Source: Sphingobium sp. JS3065
GTDB taxonomy: Bacteria; Pseudomonadota; Alphaproteobacteria; Sphingomonadales; Sphingomonadaceae
Direction of reading: 5' to 3'
NCBI RefSeq assembly: GCF_026427355.1
Contig: NZ_CP102665.1
Span: 62,001 to 126,000, forward strand
DNA length: 64,000 nucleotides
Part shown: piece after piece, positions 18,813 to 28,481 of the stretch
How positions within the stretch are numbered: the first letter of the stretch is position 1
Layout of the letters: the number at the start of each line of letters is the position of its first letter
Program-made: the position numbers and the translations under genes
The notes under the pieces: generated by a model
The model's database searches: none
Told to the model about the DNA's origin: nothing
What the model saw: only the letters and a program-made list of their open reading frames with translations

Positions 18813-20480
18813 ATGACCCGTATCGACAATGGTCGCATCATCAAAGCCGCAACCGGTACGACGCTGAGTGCAAAAAGCTGGCTGACCGAAGCCCCATTGC
18901 GAATGCTGATGAACAATCTGCACCCTGACGTTGCCGAGCGACCTGCAGAACTGGTCGTATATGGCGGCATCGGCCGTGCCGCGCGTGACTGGGAAAGCTA
19001 TGACAAGATCGTCGAAACCCTGAAGCGGCTGGAGGATGACGAGACGCTGCTCGTCCAGTCGGGCAAGCCGGTGGGCGTGTTCAAGACCCATAAAGACGCG
19101 CCTCGCGTGCTGATCGCCAATTCCAACCTCGTCCCCAAATGGGCGACCTGGGAGCATTTCGACGAACTCGATCGCAAGGGTCTGGCGATGTACGGCCAGA
19201 TGACCGCCGGTTCGTGGATCTACATCGGCACACAAGGGATCGTGCAGGGCACGTACGAGACCTTCGTGGAAATGGGACGGCAGCATTATAATGGCGACCT
19301 GTCCGGCCGCTGGCTGCTGACCGCAGGATTAGGCGGCATGGGTGGCGCGCAACCCCTGGCGGCGGTGATGGCGGGCGCGTCCTGCCTTGCGATCGAATGT
19401 CAGCAAAGCCGGATCGATATGCGACTTCGCACCGGCTATCTCGATAGAAGCGCAACCACGGTTGACGAAGCCCTGGCCATTATCACGCAGGCTCAAGCGG
19501 AGAAGAAGCCCGTGTCGGTGGGCTTGCTGGGCAACGCGGCCGAACTTTTGCCGGAAATGTTCGCACGCAGCATTCGCCCGGACCTGCTGACCGATCAGAC
19601 GAGCGCGCACGATCCGGTCAACGGCTATCTTCCCGCCGGTTGGAGCGTCGAGCGCTGGATTGCCTCTCGCGAGCAGGACCCCGTCGGCGTTGCGGCGGCG
19701 GCAAAGGCATCCATGGCAATCCATGTCCAGGCGATGCTCGATTTTCAGGCTGCCGGCGTTCCGACAGTCGATTATGGCAACAACATCCGGCAAGTGGCCA
19801 GAGATGAAGGCGTGAGCGACGCATTTGCCTTCCCCGGTTTCGTGCCCGCTTATATCCGCCCGCTTTTCTGCCGTGGTATCGGGCCGTTCCGTTGGGCAGC
19901 ACTGTCTGGCGATCCCGAAGATATCTACAAGACCGACGCCAAGGTGAAGGAGTTGTTGCCGGACGATGCGCATCTCCATCGCTGGCTGGATATGGCGCGA
20001 GAGAAAATCCAGTTTCAGGGTCTGCCCGCGCGTATTTGCTGGGTGGGGCTTGGCGACCGGCATCGGCTGGGCCTGGCCTTTAACGAGATGGTGGCAAAGG
20101 GCGAACTCAAGGCGCCGGTCGTCATCGGCCGCGATCATCTCGATTCCGGGTCAGTCGCTTCGCCCAACCGTGAGACCGAAGCGATGCGTGACGGATCGGA
20201 CGCGGTGAGTGACTGGCCGCTGCTCAATGCGCTGCTCAACACGGCTAGCGGTGCGACATGGGTGTCGCTCCACCACGGTGGTGGCGTCGGCATGGGCTAT
20301 TCCCAACATTCGGGCATGGTGATCGTCGCTGACGGCACGCCGGACGCGGCGGCGCGGCTTGGACGTGTGCTCTGGAACGACCCTGCGACCGGGGTGATGC
20401 GCCATGCCGATGCGGGTTATGAGATCGCAATGGATTGCGCGCGCGACAAAGGACTGGACCTGCCAGGCATATGGGGGTGA
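18813..20480 (+). CDS. hutU: Urocanate hydratase HutU
   Basis: The 555-residue product is a full-length urocanase. The glycine-rich NAD-binding region [12 protein letters not shown] near residue 172 and the downstream [10 protein letters not shown] and [15 protein letters not shown] are present. The enzyme adds water to urocanate to give imidazolonepropionate using tightly bound NAD. It is the last gene of the hutI-hutH-hutG-hutU unit. About 180 bases after it, before the convergent P450, hold nothing I recognise. Confidence 0.95.
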   Translation: MTRIDNGRIIKAATGTTLSAKSWLTEAPLRMLMNNLHPDVAERPAELVVYGGIGRAARDWESYDKIVETLKRLEDDETLLVQSGKPVGVFKTHKDAPRVLIANSNLVPKWATWEHFDELDRKGLAMYGQMTAGSWIYIGTQGIVQGTYETFVEMGRQHYNGDLSGRWLLTAGLGGMGGAQPLAAVMAGASCLAIECQQSRIDMRLRTGYLDRSATTVDEALAIITQAQAEKKPVSVGLLGNAAELLPEMFARSIRPDLLTDQTSAHDPVNGYLPAGWSVERWIASREQDPVGVAAAAKASMAIHVQAMLDFQAAGVPTVDYGNNIRQVARDEGVSDAFAFPGFVPAYIRPLFCRGIGPFRWAALSGDPEDIYKTDAKVKELLPDDAHLHRWLDMAREKIQFQGLPARICWVGLGDRHRLGLAFNEMVAKGELKAPVVIGRDHLDSGSVASPNRETEAMRDGSDAVSDWPLLNALLNTASGATWVSLHHGGGVGMGYSQHSGMVIVADGTPDAAARLGRVLWNDPATGVMRHADAGYEIAMDCARDKGLDLPGIWG

Positions 20481-20661
20481 CGTCCGCATAGCGATTGCCG
20501 GACAGCATTGCCCAATATTTGCCCCACTCGATGCGTTGCTGTTGACAGAAGATGACGAGCTACCTCCTGGCTTTAGCGGCTGTTTGATAAGACTTGATCA
20601 CATTACTGCAAGCCATGCGTTTCCTGGTTTCCGGCAGAATGCATGATTCGCCAGTCAGCAG

Positions 20662-21924
20662 TCACCACTCAATTGGCAGTGAGGTCGTCAATCGCTGCCC
20701 GAGGCTTGGAGTATAGGTAACCGATTTGGAGCGGGAAAGCCGCGCACTCGGGATGCGTTGCAAAAGTTCATTAATGGCAACCCGCGCTTGCAGCCTCGCC
20801 AGTTGGCTGCCGATACAACTGTGACGACCAATTCCAAACGCAAGATGCTGTGCGGAATTTGTCCGCCGCAGGTCAAATTTACCAGGATTCTCAAATTGCT
20901 CTGCATCTAGCCCGGCGGCGTTGAGCATCACGAATACAGATGCCCCGGCTGGTATCTCGATGCCGCGGACCACGACAGCGGATTTTGTGGTGCGCAGGGC
21001 GCCAGGGGACGAGGGACGCATGCGCAAGGTCTCTTCGATTGCTTGGGGCACAAGCGACAGGTCATCCTGCAGAAGTTTCAACTGATCGGGATTGTCGCTC
21101 AGAAGACGGAAGGCTTGCCCTATGAGGTTTGCGGTCGTATCATGACCGGCCGCGATAAGGTTAGGAAAGTTCGCCACGGCGGATTCATTGGAAATCACGT
21201 TTCCGCCATCTGGCTTCTTTAGAGCGAGGACGTTCGAAAACACATTTTGTTCCGGATTAGTCCGAAGGCGTGCAACATATTCTTCGAAATATTTTTTAGC
21301 TCCCAGGATGTTGGTCCAGTGTTCCCGAACCTTTTCGGGTGGCAGCTGCTCATCGACCTTCGCATCTGCGGATCGTTTGAAAGTGAGCATACTCATGAAG
21401 TCATCGGTCCATCCGCGAAATAAAGCCGAGTCTTCCGCAGGCATACCGAATACTTGTACAATCGTGGCGAGTGTCAACGGGTAGCTGTACTGAGTCATCA
21501 GCTCACCCTCGCGATCGTCTATGAAGCTATCGATGAGTTTGTTGGCCGTTTCGCGAACCGTTTCTTCCATGTCCGAAATGAGCCGGTGTGTGAACACGCT
21601 GGCAAGCGGTTGCCGGAGGGTGGAGTGCTCGGGCGCGTCCATACCGACGAGAAGCTCATGATCCGTGAACACTTTGACCTTCGGGCCCAGGTCCGCAGGC
21701 GGGGGCAGAAACCCGAAGACCTTGTTCGAAAACGTCTCCGCGTCCTTGAGAGCGCGTTTGACGTCCGAATATTTGGTGATGAACCAGACATCCAACGGTC
21801 GATAGTAGAAAACCGGCGCGACGGTGTGCATCCGCGTTATCTGGCCAAGCGGATCGTGGATGTACGCCTGATCGAACGGGTTAAACCCTTCCAGCTCGGC
21901 GACTTCGATAGCACTGGCCGTCAT
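20662..21924 (-). CDS. Cytochrome P450 (paralogue of the one at 47020-48288)
   Basis: I start at ATG 21924, which has AGGAG nine bases upstream; a start 19 codons earlier adds a basic tail. The 420-residue soluble P450 has the I-helix oxygen-activation motif AAGHDTTAN, the ExxR of ETLRMR, and the heme loop FGIGRHSCIG with the axial Cys at residue 370. There is no signal or membrane segment. Such class I P450s need a ferredoxin and reductase, neither of which is in the window. It is strongly similar over its whole length to the 47020-48288 enzyme, sharing for example SNKVFGFLPPPADL against SSKVFGFLPPPADL. The base composition looks less GC-rich than its paralogue. Substrate unknown. Confidence 0.9.
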   Translation of the reverse strand: MTASAIEVAELEGFNPFDQAYIHDPLGQITRMHTVAPVFYYRPLDVWFITKYSDVKRALKDAETFSNKVFGFLPPPADLGPKVKVFTDHELLVGMDAPEHSTLRQPLASVFTHRLISDMEETVRETANKLIDSFIDDREGELMTQYSYPLTLATIVQVFGMPAEDSALFRGWTDDFMSMLTFKRSADAKVDEQLPPEKVREHWTNILGAKKYFEEYVARLRTNPEQNVFSNVLALKKPDGGNVISNESAVANFPNLIAAGHDTTANLIGQAFRLLSDNPDQLKLLQDDLSLVPQAIEETLRMRPSSPGALRTTKSAVVVRGIEIPAGASVFVMLNAAGLDAEQFENPGKFDLRRTNSAQHLAFGIGRHSCIGSQLARLQARVAINELLQRIPSARLSRSKSVTYTPSLGQRLTTSLPIEW

Positions 21925-22059
21925 GAAAAATGCTCCTGATCCTATAATATTTTGGCTTTTCTTAGTGTGGCGCGCTTTCAACGCTTAACACATGCTTGCG
22001 AACGGTTCTGATCTGCGCGTTCGGAAGCCGCCCGGATAGCGTCAACTGCGTTTGTATGA

Positions 22060-22069
22060 GAACGTGTTC
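22060..22069. promoter_or_regulatory. GAACGTGTTC palindrome, near-match of the shared operator
   Basis: A perfect 10-bp palindrome 136 bases upstream of the P450 start. It differs only in the central two bases from GAACATGTTC found at 39915, 54031 and 63889. The preceding bases GTATGA also resemble the TAT-rich left flank of the other sites. Confidence 0.4.
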
Positions 22070-22306
22070 GATATCACGCACGAGATAACGCCCAACCCGC
22101 CGATGCGCAACGGCAAAAGCGAATCTTCCTGCTCTACCGTACGGTTATGCTCCTATAGCTTGAATCCAACCATCGTGGTCGGGCGCCATGGAAAAGGTCG
22201 GGATTCCAATGTTGGTGCGATATGCTGACTTCACCAACTTCTCTAACGCCGAATGGCTGAGGCGCTCCTTGACAACCGCCCCTTATTTACTGCATCGCTA
22301 GAATAT

Positions 22307-22322
22307 GTTTATATGTATAAAC
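22307..22322. promoter_or_regulatory. Inverted repeat GTTTATA-TG-TATAAAC
   Basis: Seven-base arms match perfectly around a TG centre. It lies 288 bases before the SDR start and is followed at once by ACATGTGA, a loose match to the shared operator. The size and symmetry fit a dimeric regulator such as an IclR, GntR or MarR type. No evidence identifies which. Confidence 0.4.
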
Positions 22323-22609
22323 ATGTGAAGACGGGTGGAAATCCTGTTTTGGCTGTCACAATTGCGGCAAACGCCGCTTTTCGGGCCAGAATTCATTGGC
22401 GGAACCGCGTGGCATGTGCAGGGAGTTGGAATCCACGATTTGTAGAGCGTAGTGCCCCCAGCGTTTCAGCGCATAGTGACTTACGAAAGCGGCGCGCCGA
22501 TGCGGCAGGAAAAGGCGTGCACAGACCCGTTAGGCGCTTGGGTTCACGAGTGGGCTAGAACGAAGCACGCAGCCACGGCAACTGCGGCTTATAAAGGGAA
22601 AGGACATGT

Positions 22610-23578
22610 ATGTCGGAATTGCGTTTCGATGGTAGGGTCGCGATCGTCACGGGAGCCGGACGAGGGATGGGCAGGGCGTTTGCCCTGTTACTCGCTTCGC
22701 GGGGCGCAAGTGTCGTCGTTAACGACCTCAAATCGGATTCAGGCGAACTACGGTCCGCGGCCGATGATGTGGTGGAGGAGATCAAGGCGTCTGGCGGCGA
22801 GGCTGTCGCGTCTTACGGCAGCGTCATCACGGCAGAGGGTGCCGAGTCGATCGTCAAGACGGCCATCGACAGTTTTGGTCGGGTCGACATACTCATAAAC
22901 AATGCCGGCGTGAGCAACTGGACGCCGTTCGAAGACATCGGCTACGAGGAGTTCGAGCGGAACAGGTCGGTCCATTATGATGGGCCGTGGAGAGTGACGC
23001 GGGCGGCGTGGCCCTTTATGCGGCAGCAAAAATATGGCCGCATCCTGTTCATCACTTCGCACGTGGGTACTGCTGGCGCCAGGAATGTCGCCCATTATGG
23101 CTCCGCGAAGTGGGCCTCCGCCGGCATGGCACGCATGCTGTCCTTCGAGGGTGGCGATGCCGATATCCGGTCCAACGCTCTAGGCGTTCTCGGCTACACA
23201 CGGCTTCTGACGGATACCTTCTTCACACCGGACGGAGCCGAAGCGCCGAGCATGGATAACATCGCAGGTGAGGAGGAGTGGTGGAAGGCCAATTTTAGCA
23301 CCGACAAAGTCGCTCCGGTTGCAGCGTGGCTGGTGCATGAGAAGTGCCACCTTAATGGTGAGATTCTGGATACGGGCGGCGGGCATACGTTCCATCTGTT
23401 CTTCAGCGCCACAGAAGGCTTTGTGAAGCCCGATCTGACCCTGGAGGATGTGGATGAAAATATGCCAAAGATACTGGACGCCAGCCGCACGAACGTGTTC
23501 AGCAGCGTGGAAGCTGCCCTCAACAACCGTCTCGGGAAGCTGCAAGCCGCGGGCGTGAAGCCCGTGAACGCCAGGTAA
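22610..23578 (+). CDS. SDR family oxidoreductase, long type (paralogue of 57914-58897)
   Basis: The 322-residue product begins with the Rossmann motif TGAGRGMG and has the NNAG element (LINNAGVSNW) and the catalytic YGSAK with Ser in FITSHVG. The C-terminal 70 residues after the usual SDR core (FVKPDLTLEDVDENMPKI and SVEAALNNRLGKLQAAG) are an extension shared with 57914-58897 and, more loosely, with 27455-28438. This longer form resembles the dehydrogenase part of multifunctional hydroxyacyl-CoA enzymes (family knowledge), which oxidise a secondary alcohol on an acyl-CoA or ring. The start follows GGGAAAGGACATGT. An IS remnant follows. Confidence 0.88.
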   Translation: MSELRFDGRVAIVTGAGRGMGRAFALLLASRGASVVVNDLKSDSGELRSAADDVVEEIKASGGEAVASYGSVITAEGAESIVKTAIDSFGRVDILINNAGVSNWTPFEDIGYEEFERNRSVHYDGPWRVTRAAWPFMRQQKYGRILFITSHVGTAGARNVAHYGSAKWASAGMARMLSFEGGDADIRSNALGVLGYTRLLTDTFFTPDGAEAPSMDNIAGEEEWWKANFSTDKVAPVAAWLVHEKCHLNGEILDTGGGHTFHLFFSATEGFVKPDLTLEDVDENMPKILDASRTNVFSSVEAALNNRLGKLQAAGVKPVNAR

Positions 23579-23644
23579 TTCCGCCAGCTAGGCTCCGGAC
23601 CGGTTTCAGCCGCCGCCAGCCGGCGGAAGCACTGACGATGGCCC

Positions 23645-23682
23645 CCATGAAGGTTTGGATGTTGCAATCGAAACCTTCATGG
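23645..23682. repeat. 12-bp perfect inverted repeat beside the IS remnant
   Basis: CCATGAAGGTTT and AAACCTTCATGG face each other across 14 bases, 67 bases after the SDR stop. It can act as a hairpin terminator or may be part of the old insertion-sequence end. Confidence 0.45.
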
Positions 23683-23689
23683 TTGCTAT

Positions 23690-24190
23690 CGTCGCTACGC
23701 CGCTGTTAGCCGAGAACTTCGACATCTACGGGGTGCAAGGTTTGGCGGCAGATGAACCGCAGGCTTAGGCATCGCCTGATGCACGGTGGAACCGCGAGTG
23801 CGCGATCTAGGTCTGCAAGGAGTGATCCGAGGCAAGCCGGTGCGCACGACGATCAGTAACAAGAGGGCTATTTGATCGCTGGCCTGCCCTTCTGTAAGAT
23901 GCAGGAGCACAGGCCGGCCTTTGCCGTCACACACCACATGCAGCCTGTGGTCAGCCCTCCTCGCCTTGCTTGGCCAGTTCTGCCAAAATGTGGTTGAACA
24001 CACCCAATCGGCTCCAGCGAATGAAGCGGTTGTAGATCGTCTTATGCGGTCCGTAAGCCCGTGGCGCATCCCGCCATCGCAAACCATTGCGGAACACAAA
24101 CAGGATGCCGCTCAGCACCCGCCGATCATCGACGCGGGGAACACCGTGCGATGATGGAAAGCAGGCTCGATCCGGCGCATCTGCACATCG
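23690..24190 (-). mobile_element. IS5-family transposase remnant (frameshifted, internally deleted)
   Basis: The minus strand reads MRRIEPAFHHRTVF, then in a second frame VPRVDDRRVLSG, then FVFRNGLRWRDAPRAYGPHK, then TIYNRFIRWSRLGVFNHIL and AELAKQGEEG with a stop. A third frame continues HVVCDGKGRPVLLHLTEGQA. These are successive blocks of an IS5/IS427-type DDE transposase, but the part carrying the first catalytic Asp and the C-terminal catalytic block are missing or out of frame. The element is dead. The following 400 bases up to 24614 hold no gene I can support. Confidence 0.65.
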
Positions 24191-24614
24191 CTATCCCCCT
24201 CGTTCCAGATTTTTTATACGCGGCCGCATTCCGGCTTTCGTCCGCGCAACGGGCAAATCACGCAGGAGCGCAGGGGAACCCCGAAGCGCTCCTGGTCTGT
24301 GCCAGCCTGAATGTGGACGCTTATACAGGGGGGGGCCGAGAGGACTTCCATCCTCAAATGTCAATTTGCTTGCATTTAATGGTTGGGCAAGGTGCTGCAA
24401 TATGGCTGATTATCCGGGGCGCCGATTTTTCACTCTGCCGCGATCGTTCAATCGAAGAAGCGCAGCTTTGATTCAGCATGTTAGACATGGCCAGCGGCCG
24501 CCGGAATCCAGGAGCCGCCGTATCGACCGAGAAAATACGATCAATATTCTTGACAAAATTATCGGCCAGGAACACATTGGCCCGAGTGCCTGGAAGCAAG
24601 GAGAGGACGTTGCC

Positions 24615-24833
24615 ATGCCATCGCTGACCCATCCAATTTTGAAGGGTAATTACCGCAAACGTGAGGATGGGCTTGTCGAGGTGATTGCCCCAGACGGCAC
24701 GACGGGCGTTTTCGATCATGATGGCAACTGGATCGAGGGCAAGCTGCGAACTGCCGATGCTGCGCTCTGCTACTGGATTGCCAAGGCTTCAGGCGCGACC
24801 CGGCCAAGCAACCTTGGCGGAACGTCGGAATAA
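24615..24833 (+). CDS. Small hypothetical protein preceding the Rieske oxygenase (72 aa)
   Basis: ATG 24615 is preceded by GGAGAGGACG. The 72-residue product (MPSLTHPILKGNYRKREDGL...) has alternating beta-strand character: VEVIAPDGTTGVFDHDGNW, then IEGKLRTADAALCYWIAKA. The composition is clearly protein-like. It ends 23 bases before the Rieske gene and is surely in the same transcript. It is too small and lacks the Cys/His ligands to be a ferredoxin. A structural or assembly partner of the oxygenase is possible but nothing in the sequence proves it. Confidence 0.6.
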   Translation: MPSLTHPILKGNYRKREDGLVEVIAPDGTTGVFDHDGNWIEGKLRTADAALCYWIAKASGATRPSNLGGTSE

Positions 24834-24856
24834 TAAAATAGTGCGAGAGGTTAGTT

Positions 24857-26227
24857 ATGAATGAGACGGTTTCAATCCGCCGGCATGCAGGGCAGCCGTC
24901 GAGCTATGATGAAGCGCTGGACCGGGACAGTCGACCGGTTCCTTCGATCCTTCGGGAACGAGGTCAGACCGATGTTGGACCCCCGGCTATTCCTACCTCT
25001 TGGTACTTCGACCGCGAAGTGGCCGAAATAGAGCGGGAGCGCATCTGGCGGCGCACGTGGCAGTTGGCCTGCCGCGAGGAAGATATTCCGGAGGTGGGTG
25101 ACACCTTCCTCTATGAAGTGGCCGATCTCTCGATCGTGATCGTCAGATCAGGCCCGGACACCGTCAAAGGTTACTTTAATGCGTGCCTGCACCGCGGCGT
25201 TCCGCTGCGCAAGACGCCGGGTCGTGTCCGCTTCCTGCAGTGCCAGTTCCATGGGTTCACCTGGACCCTGAACGGCAAGTGCACGATGATGCCCCATGAA
25301 AATGAATTCTGTGCCGAGAAGAAGGATCTTTCGCTTCCCGAAGTACAGATAGGATTGTGGGATGGGTTTGTCTTCATCAATCCCGACAAGGACGCTCAGC
25401 CCTTCGATGAGCATTTTGCAGGTCTTTCACGCCACTTCGAGCGGATGGATTATTCCAATCGGGTAAAGACGGTCCATGTCGCCAAGATATTCCCCTGCAA
25501 TTGGAAACTGCTGCATGAAGCCTTCATGGAGTCTTGGCATACGCCCTATACTCATCCACAATTTGGACAGGTCGTGAACGAGGATTGTTCGTTCCAGGAT
25601 GCTTGGGGTAATTTCGCCCGCGGCATCGTCGCACAAGGGTTGGCGAGCGACGCGGTGGCAGAGACGCCCACGACACAGAAGATTCTCGAAGTGGCGCTGG
25701 GCAGGCTGGAAGACGATGAGCCGTTGCCACCGGTTCCTGAAGGCCTTTCCGGGCGGCAAGCCTATGCGGCCGCGTTGCGCAAGCAACTCGCTCCGGCTGT
25801 AGGGCCGATCATCGACGAGATGTCGGATTCAGAACTGATCGACATCTTCTATTATACCCTGTTCCCGAATATGGAGCTGTTCAGCGCATCCATGGGTGTA
25901 GCGCTCCGGTTCCGCCCGTACGGAGATACGCCGGACCAAAGCATCATGGACATCATGGTGATGACGCCGGTGCCGGAGAGCGGCGAGCGTCCTGCCTCGG
26001 CAACGATGAGGCTTCTTGACGCGGACGAGGATTTCACTGCGGCAACCGAGTTGTCATTCTTCGGTCCCTTCTTTTCGCAGGATATCGTCAATATGAACGC
26101 GATTCAGCGTGGGGTGCGGAACAATCAGCTCAAACGAACGATGTTCGCGAAGAAGCAGGAGCTCAAGATAAGGCATTTCTACAGCCTCTGGCAGGAGCTG
26201 ACTGGTATTGAAAACCCTTACTCCTAA
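24857..26227 (+). CDS. Rieske aromatic ring-hydroxylating dioxygenase, large subunit
   Basis: The 456-residue product has an N-terminal Rieske [2Fe-2S] domain with ligands Cys110, His112, Cys129 and His132 (ACLHRG then QCQFHGFTW). The catalytic domain carries the mononuclear-iron His pair, His228 and His233, in ESWHTPYTHPQF. The enzyme would add oxygen to a ring or demethylate a side group with electrons from a reductase. No small subunit, ferredoxin or reductase gene is adjacent; only the 72-aa gene precedes it. The lack of a beta subunit favours an alpha-only (alpha3) type. A terminator hairpin overlaps its stop. Confidence 0.92.
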   Translation: MNETVSIRRHAGQPSSYDEALDRDSRPVPSILRERGQTDVGPPAIPTSWYFDREVAEIERERIWRRTWQLACREEDIPEVGDTFLYEVADLSIVIVRSGPDTVKGYFNACLHRGVPLRKTPGRVRFLQCQFHGFTWTLNGKCTMMPHENEFCAEKKDLSLPEVQIGLWDGFVFINPDKDAQPFDEHFAGLSRHFERMDYSNRVKTVHVAKIFPCNWKLLHEAFMESWHTPYTHPQFGQVVNEDCSFQDAWGNFARGIVAQGLASDAVAETPTTQKILEVALGRLEDDEPLPPVPEGLSGRQAYAAALRKQLAPAVGPIIDEMSDSELIDIFYYTLFPNMELFSASMGVALRFRPYGDTPDQSIMDIMVMTPVPESGERPASATMRLLDADEDFTAATELSFFGPFFSQDIVNMNAIQRGVRNNQLKRTMFAKKQELKIRHFYSLWQELTGIENPYS

Positions 26228-26249
26228 GCCCGTTTGGGGAAGCGGGCTT
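26226..26249 (+). terminator. Hairpin at the end of the Rieske gene
   Basis: AAGCCCG pairs with CGGGCTT across ten bases, starting at the stop codon. There is only a weak T content after it. Confidence 0.5.
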
Positions 26250-26365
26250 CGTCCTGATGCAGCTCTATTGATGTCATTTCGGGATCTGCGCCAGACGGGC
26301 CGATGAGTTTTTGATATCGGCAATGTGAGTGTGCTTCTGTCCTTGTGGGCGGAAGCACATTAAGC

Positions 26366-26388
26366 GCTCACGATGACTCATCGTGAGC
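26366..26388. repeat. Perfect 10-bp hairpin in the gap after the Rieske gene
   Basis: GCTCACGATG and CATCGTGAGC pair across a three-base loop. It lies in a 377-base stretch without a gene. It may be a second terminator or an operator. Confidence 0.4.
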
Positions 26389-26557
26389 AGTCCGCAGCCG
26401 AGCGTTCGGCTTGTGCTAGCGAACGCGAACTCATTTTTTGGGTCGATCACTCCGGACTGTGTTCTGACCCGACCTGCTCTGGCAAGATGGATCACGAAGA
26501 CCCGAAGCCGTTAGGGGCCGTAGTCCTGAGGGGCAGGCTTCTGAGCCGGCCTCAGGC

Positions 26558-26594
26558 GACTTGCCGCGATGGGCGGTCTTCATCGCGGCAAGTC
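26558..26594. terminator. Perfect 14-bp hairpin downstream of the SDR at 26605
   Basis: GACTTGCCGCGATG and CATCGCGGCAAGTC pair perfectly across a nine-base loop. It lies 11 bases after the stop of the minus-strand SDR operon and is probably its terminator. The 377 bases between this operon and the Rieske gene contain this and two other hairpins but no gene. Confidence 0.55.
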
Positions 26595-26604
26595 ACCGAT
26601 CTTA

Positions 26605-27372
26605 CTACCAGGCGGTGGCACCGCCATCGATGATGATATCAGTGCCTGTAACCCAGGACGATTCGTCCGATGCGAGATAGACTGCGGCATAGGCGATGTC
26701 TTCGGGCTTGCCGAAGCGATTGAGAAGTGTCTTCTCCCGTATCGCGTCTTCAAAGCCCGGTATGTTGTCGAAGGCTCCCTGCGTTGCGGGCGTTACCACC
26801 AGGCCTGGAGAGAGCGAATTCGCCCGAATATTATGGACCGCGCCTTCCAACGCTATTTGCCGCGTCATTGCGAGAACCCCACCCTTGCCAGTTGCATGGG
26901 CGACCTGGGGGAGGCCCTTGACGCCGCCCCAGGCGGCAACCGATGCGAAGTTGATGATCGACCCGCCGCCTCGCTTCTGCATATGCGGCCATACGGCGCG
27001 CACGGGCAGAAAGACGATATCCAGTTCACCGGTCATCGTCGTTCGCCAGTCGGCGAGGGACATGTCCGCAACTGGGCCGAATGCGGCGCGCCCGGCGGCA
27101 GTCACGAGAATGTCGATGCCGCCATAAATGTCGGCTACATCGGCCATCAAGTCCTTAATCTGACCTTCGTCGAGGAAATCGATCGGCGAGCGATTGTCGA
27201 TTTGCAACTGCTGCGCCTGCGCCATCGCCACCGTTTCCTCGGCGCCAGCGGTATTCAAGTCACAGCCGATAACCTTTGCGCCCTGCTGCGCGAACATCAG
27301 CGCGCATCCCCTGCCCAGGCCGCTGCCAAAGCCGGTAACGACCGCGATTTTTCCTTCAAGACGATTGTTCAC
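26605..27372 (-). CDS. SDR family protein with His in place of the catalytic Tyr
   Basis: The start is GTG 27372 with GGAG eight bases upstream; the product is 255 residues. The cofactor motif TGFGSGLG (13-20) and the catalytic Ser144 (INFASVAAW) are normal. The active-site YxxxK is HATGK: position 159 is His and Lys163 is kept. The NNAG motif is also changed to TAAG. The paralogue at 49476-50240 has the same changes (HAAGK), so this is a conserved variant and not a sequencing error. His could act as the acid/base, or the protein could catalyse a different step. Last gene of the minus-strand unit that starts with the ThDP enzyme or the GMC oxidoreductase. Confidence 0.88.
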   Translation of the reverse strand: MNNRLEGKIAVVTGFGSGLGRGCALMFAQQGAKVIGCDLNTAGAEETVAMAQAQQLQIDNRSPIDFLDEGQIKDLMADVADIYGGIDILVTAAGRAAFGPVADMSLADWRTTMTGELDIVFLPVRAVWPHMQKRGGGSIINFASVAAWGGVKGLPQVAHATGKGGVLAMTRQIALEGAVHNIRANSLSPGLVVTPATQGAFDNIPGFEDAIREKTLLNRFGKPEDIAYAAVYLASDESSWVTGTDIIIDGGATAW

Positions 27373-27454
27373 TACCGTTTCTCCGTCAAACTAAACCTGC
27401 AAAATAATGTGTCATACACGCTGTTCTTAAGGACCGGCGTTTCCCCCTACGGCA

Positions 27455-28438
27455 TCATTTGGCCGGTATCGGGGGCACACCCGGCTGCTGCGCCAGACGA
27501 TTGAGCTGATATTGCAGAAAATCGACGGAGTTGGAGAAATCCCTGGTGCCTGCGGCGCGGGAGGTAAGCTGCTCCAGATTGTCTCTGATCGACTCCATCG
27601 TCAGGTTCAAATCGATGAATCCTTCCGTTATCGCGAAATATTCGTGGCAGATGCGACCTGCGGCCGTGTCGAAAATCTCGCCGGTAAACGGACATTCCTC
27701 ATGCGCGAGATAGCCGATGGCGGGCGATGTGAGTTCCGGGCGAACATAAGTGCGCCACCAATCCTTTGCATCGCCCCCCGCCCCGATACTGGGCCGCGCG
27801 TCATCCGGATCCGCGAAGAATCCGTCCATCATTCGCGTGAGCGCCAACACGCCGACCGAATTGACCTTGATGCCGTGCTGGGCGCCATCAAGGGCCATGC
27901 CGCGCGCCAATCCAACCAGGCCGGTCTTCGCCGCCCCGTAATTGGCGTTATTTTCAAGACCGGCCAGTGCGGCCTGCGAGGTTATGAAGACGATGCGGCC
28001 ATATTTCTGCGCCATCATGTGCGGCCAGGCTGCCCTGCTGACCAGGAACCCGCCATCCAGATGGACAGACATCACGCTGCGGTAATCTTCGTAGCTCATC
28101 TCGCCGAAGGGCGCGAAGCGCACGATGCCGGCGTTATGCACGACGATGTCGATACGGCCCCATTTTTCAACAGCCGCATGGACCATCGCCTGGGCGCCCT
28201 CGGGCGTTGAGACATCATTGTGATCGGCAATGGCCTCGCCACCCGCGTTCACGATTTCGCCGGCTACGGTTGCAGCCGGCGTGTCCACAGCGACGACGCC
28301 GTCCATCGCGACGCCGAAATCATTGACCACGACCTTCGCGCCACGTTCAGCCAGGAGGTGGCAGTGCGCGCGCCCCATGCCCCGGCCGCCGCCGGTCACC
28401 AAGGCGACCCGCCCATCAAATCTCATCATCTGTTCCAT
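27455..28438 (-). CDS. SDR family oxidoreductase, long type
   Basis: I start at 28438 ([17 protein letters not shown]...), giving 327 residues; the upstream in-frame extension covers the end of the neighbouring gene. The cofactor motif GGGRGMG, the HNAG element ([10 protein letters not shown]), Ser in FITSQAA and the catalytic YGAAK are present. The C-terminal extension after the core ([19 protein letters not shown]) parallels the long SDRs at 22610 and 57914. It lies 43 bases after the TIM-barrel gene and 82 bases before the His-variant SDR, in one transcription unit. The likely role is oxidation of a hydroxyl group on a ring or CoA-ester intermediate. Confidence 0.87.
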   Translation of the reverse strand: MEQMMRFDGRVALVTGGGRGMGRAHCHLLAERGAKVVVNDFGVAMDGVVAVDTPAATVAGEIVNAGGEAIADHNDVSTPEGAQAMVHAAVEKWGRIDIVVHNAGIVRFAPFGEMSYEDYRSVMSVHLDGGFLVSRAAWPHMMAQKYGRIVFITSQAALAGLENNANYGAAKTGLVGLARGMALDGAQHGIKVNSVGVLALTRMMDGFFADPDDARPSIGAGGDAKDWWRTYVRPELTSPAIGYLAHEECPFTGEIFDTAAGRICHEYFAITEGFIDLNLTMESIRDNLEQLTSRAAGTRDFSNSVDFLQYQLNRLAQQPGVPPIPAK

Positions 28439-28481
28439 ATCTTCCGGTCTCTCGTGGTCAATCGCAGGCCTGTGATCTGGT

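Larger units (their letters stand above)
21925..22609. other. Long divergent intergenic region, regulatory
   Basis: About 685 bases between the divergent P450 and SDR genes. It holds a GAACGTGTTC palindrome (22060) and a GTTTATA-TG-TATAAAC inverted repeat (22307). Plus-strand frames here (for example 22253-22558) have no recognisable product or ribosome-binding site and I do not call a gene. Confidence 0.4.

Noticed and set aside
20481..20661. Possible HutD or other hut accessory gene after hutU
   Set aside because: The frame running out of hutU contains no HutD motif, and the remaining 180 bases are too short for one.
22253..22558. A 101-codon plus-strand frame before the long SDR
   Set aside because: It covers the inverted repeat and the promoter region, lacks a ribosome-binding site and has no recognisable product.
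23695..24099. Intact IS transposase
   Set aside because: Transposase blocks are present but in three frames and with the catalytic parts missing, so I call it a remnant.
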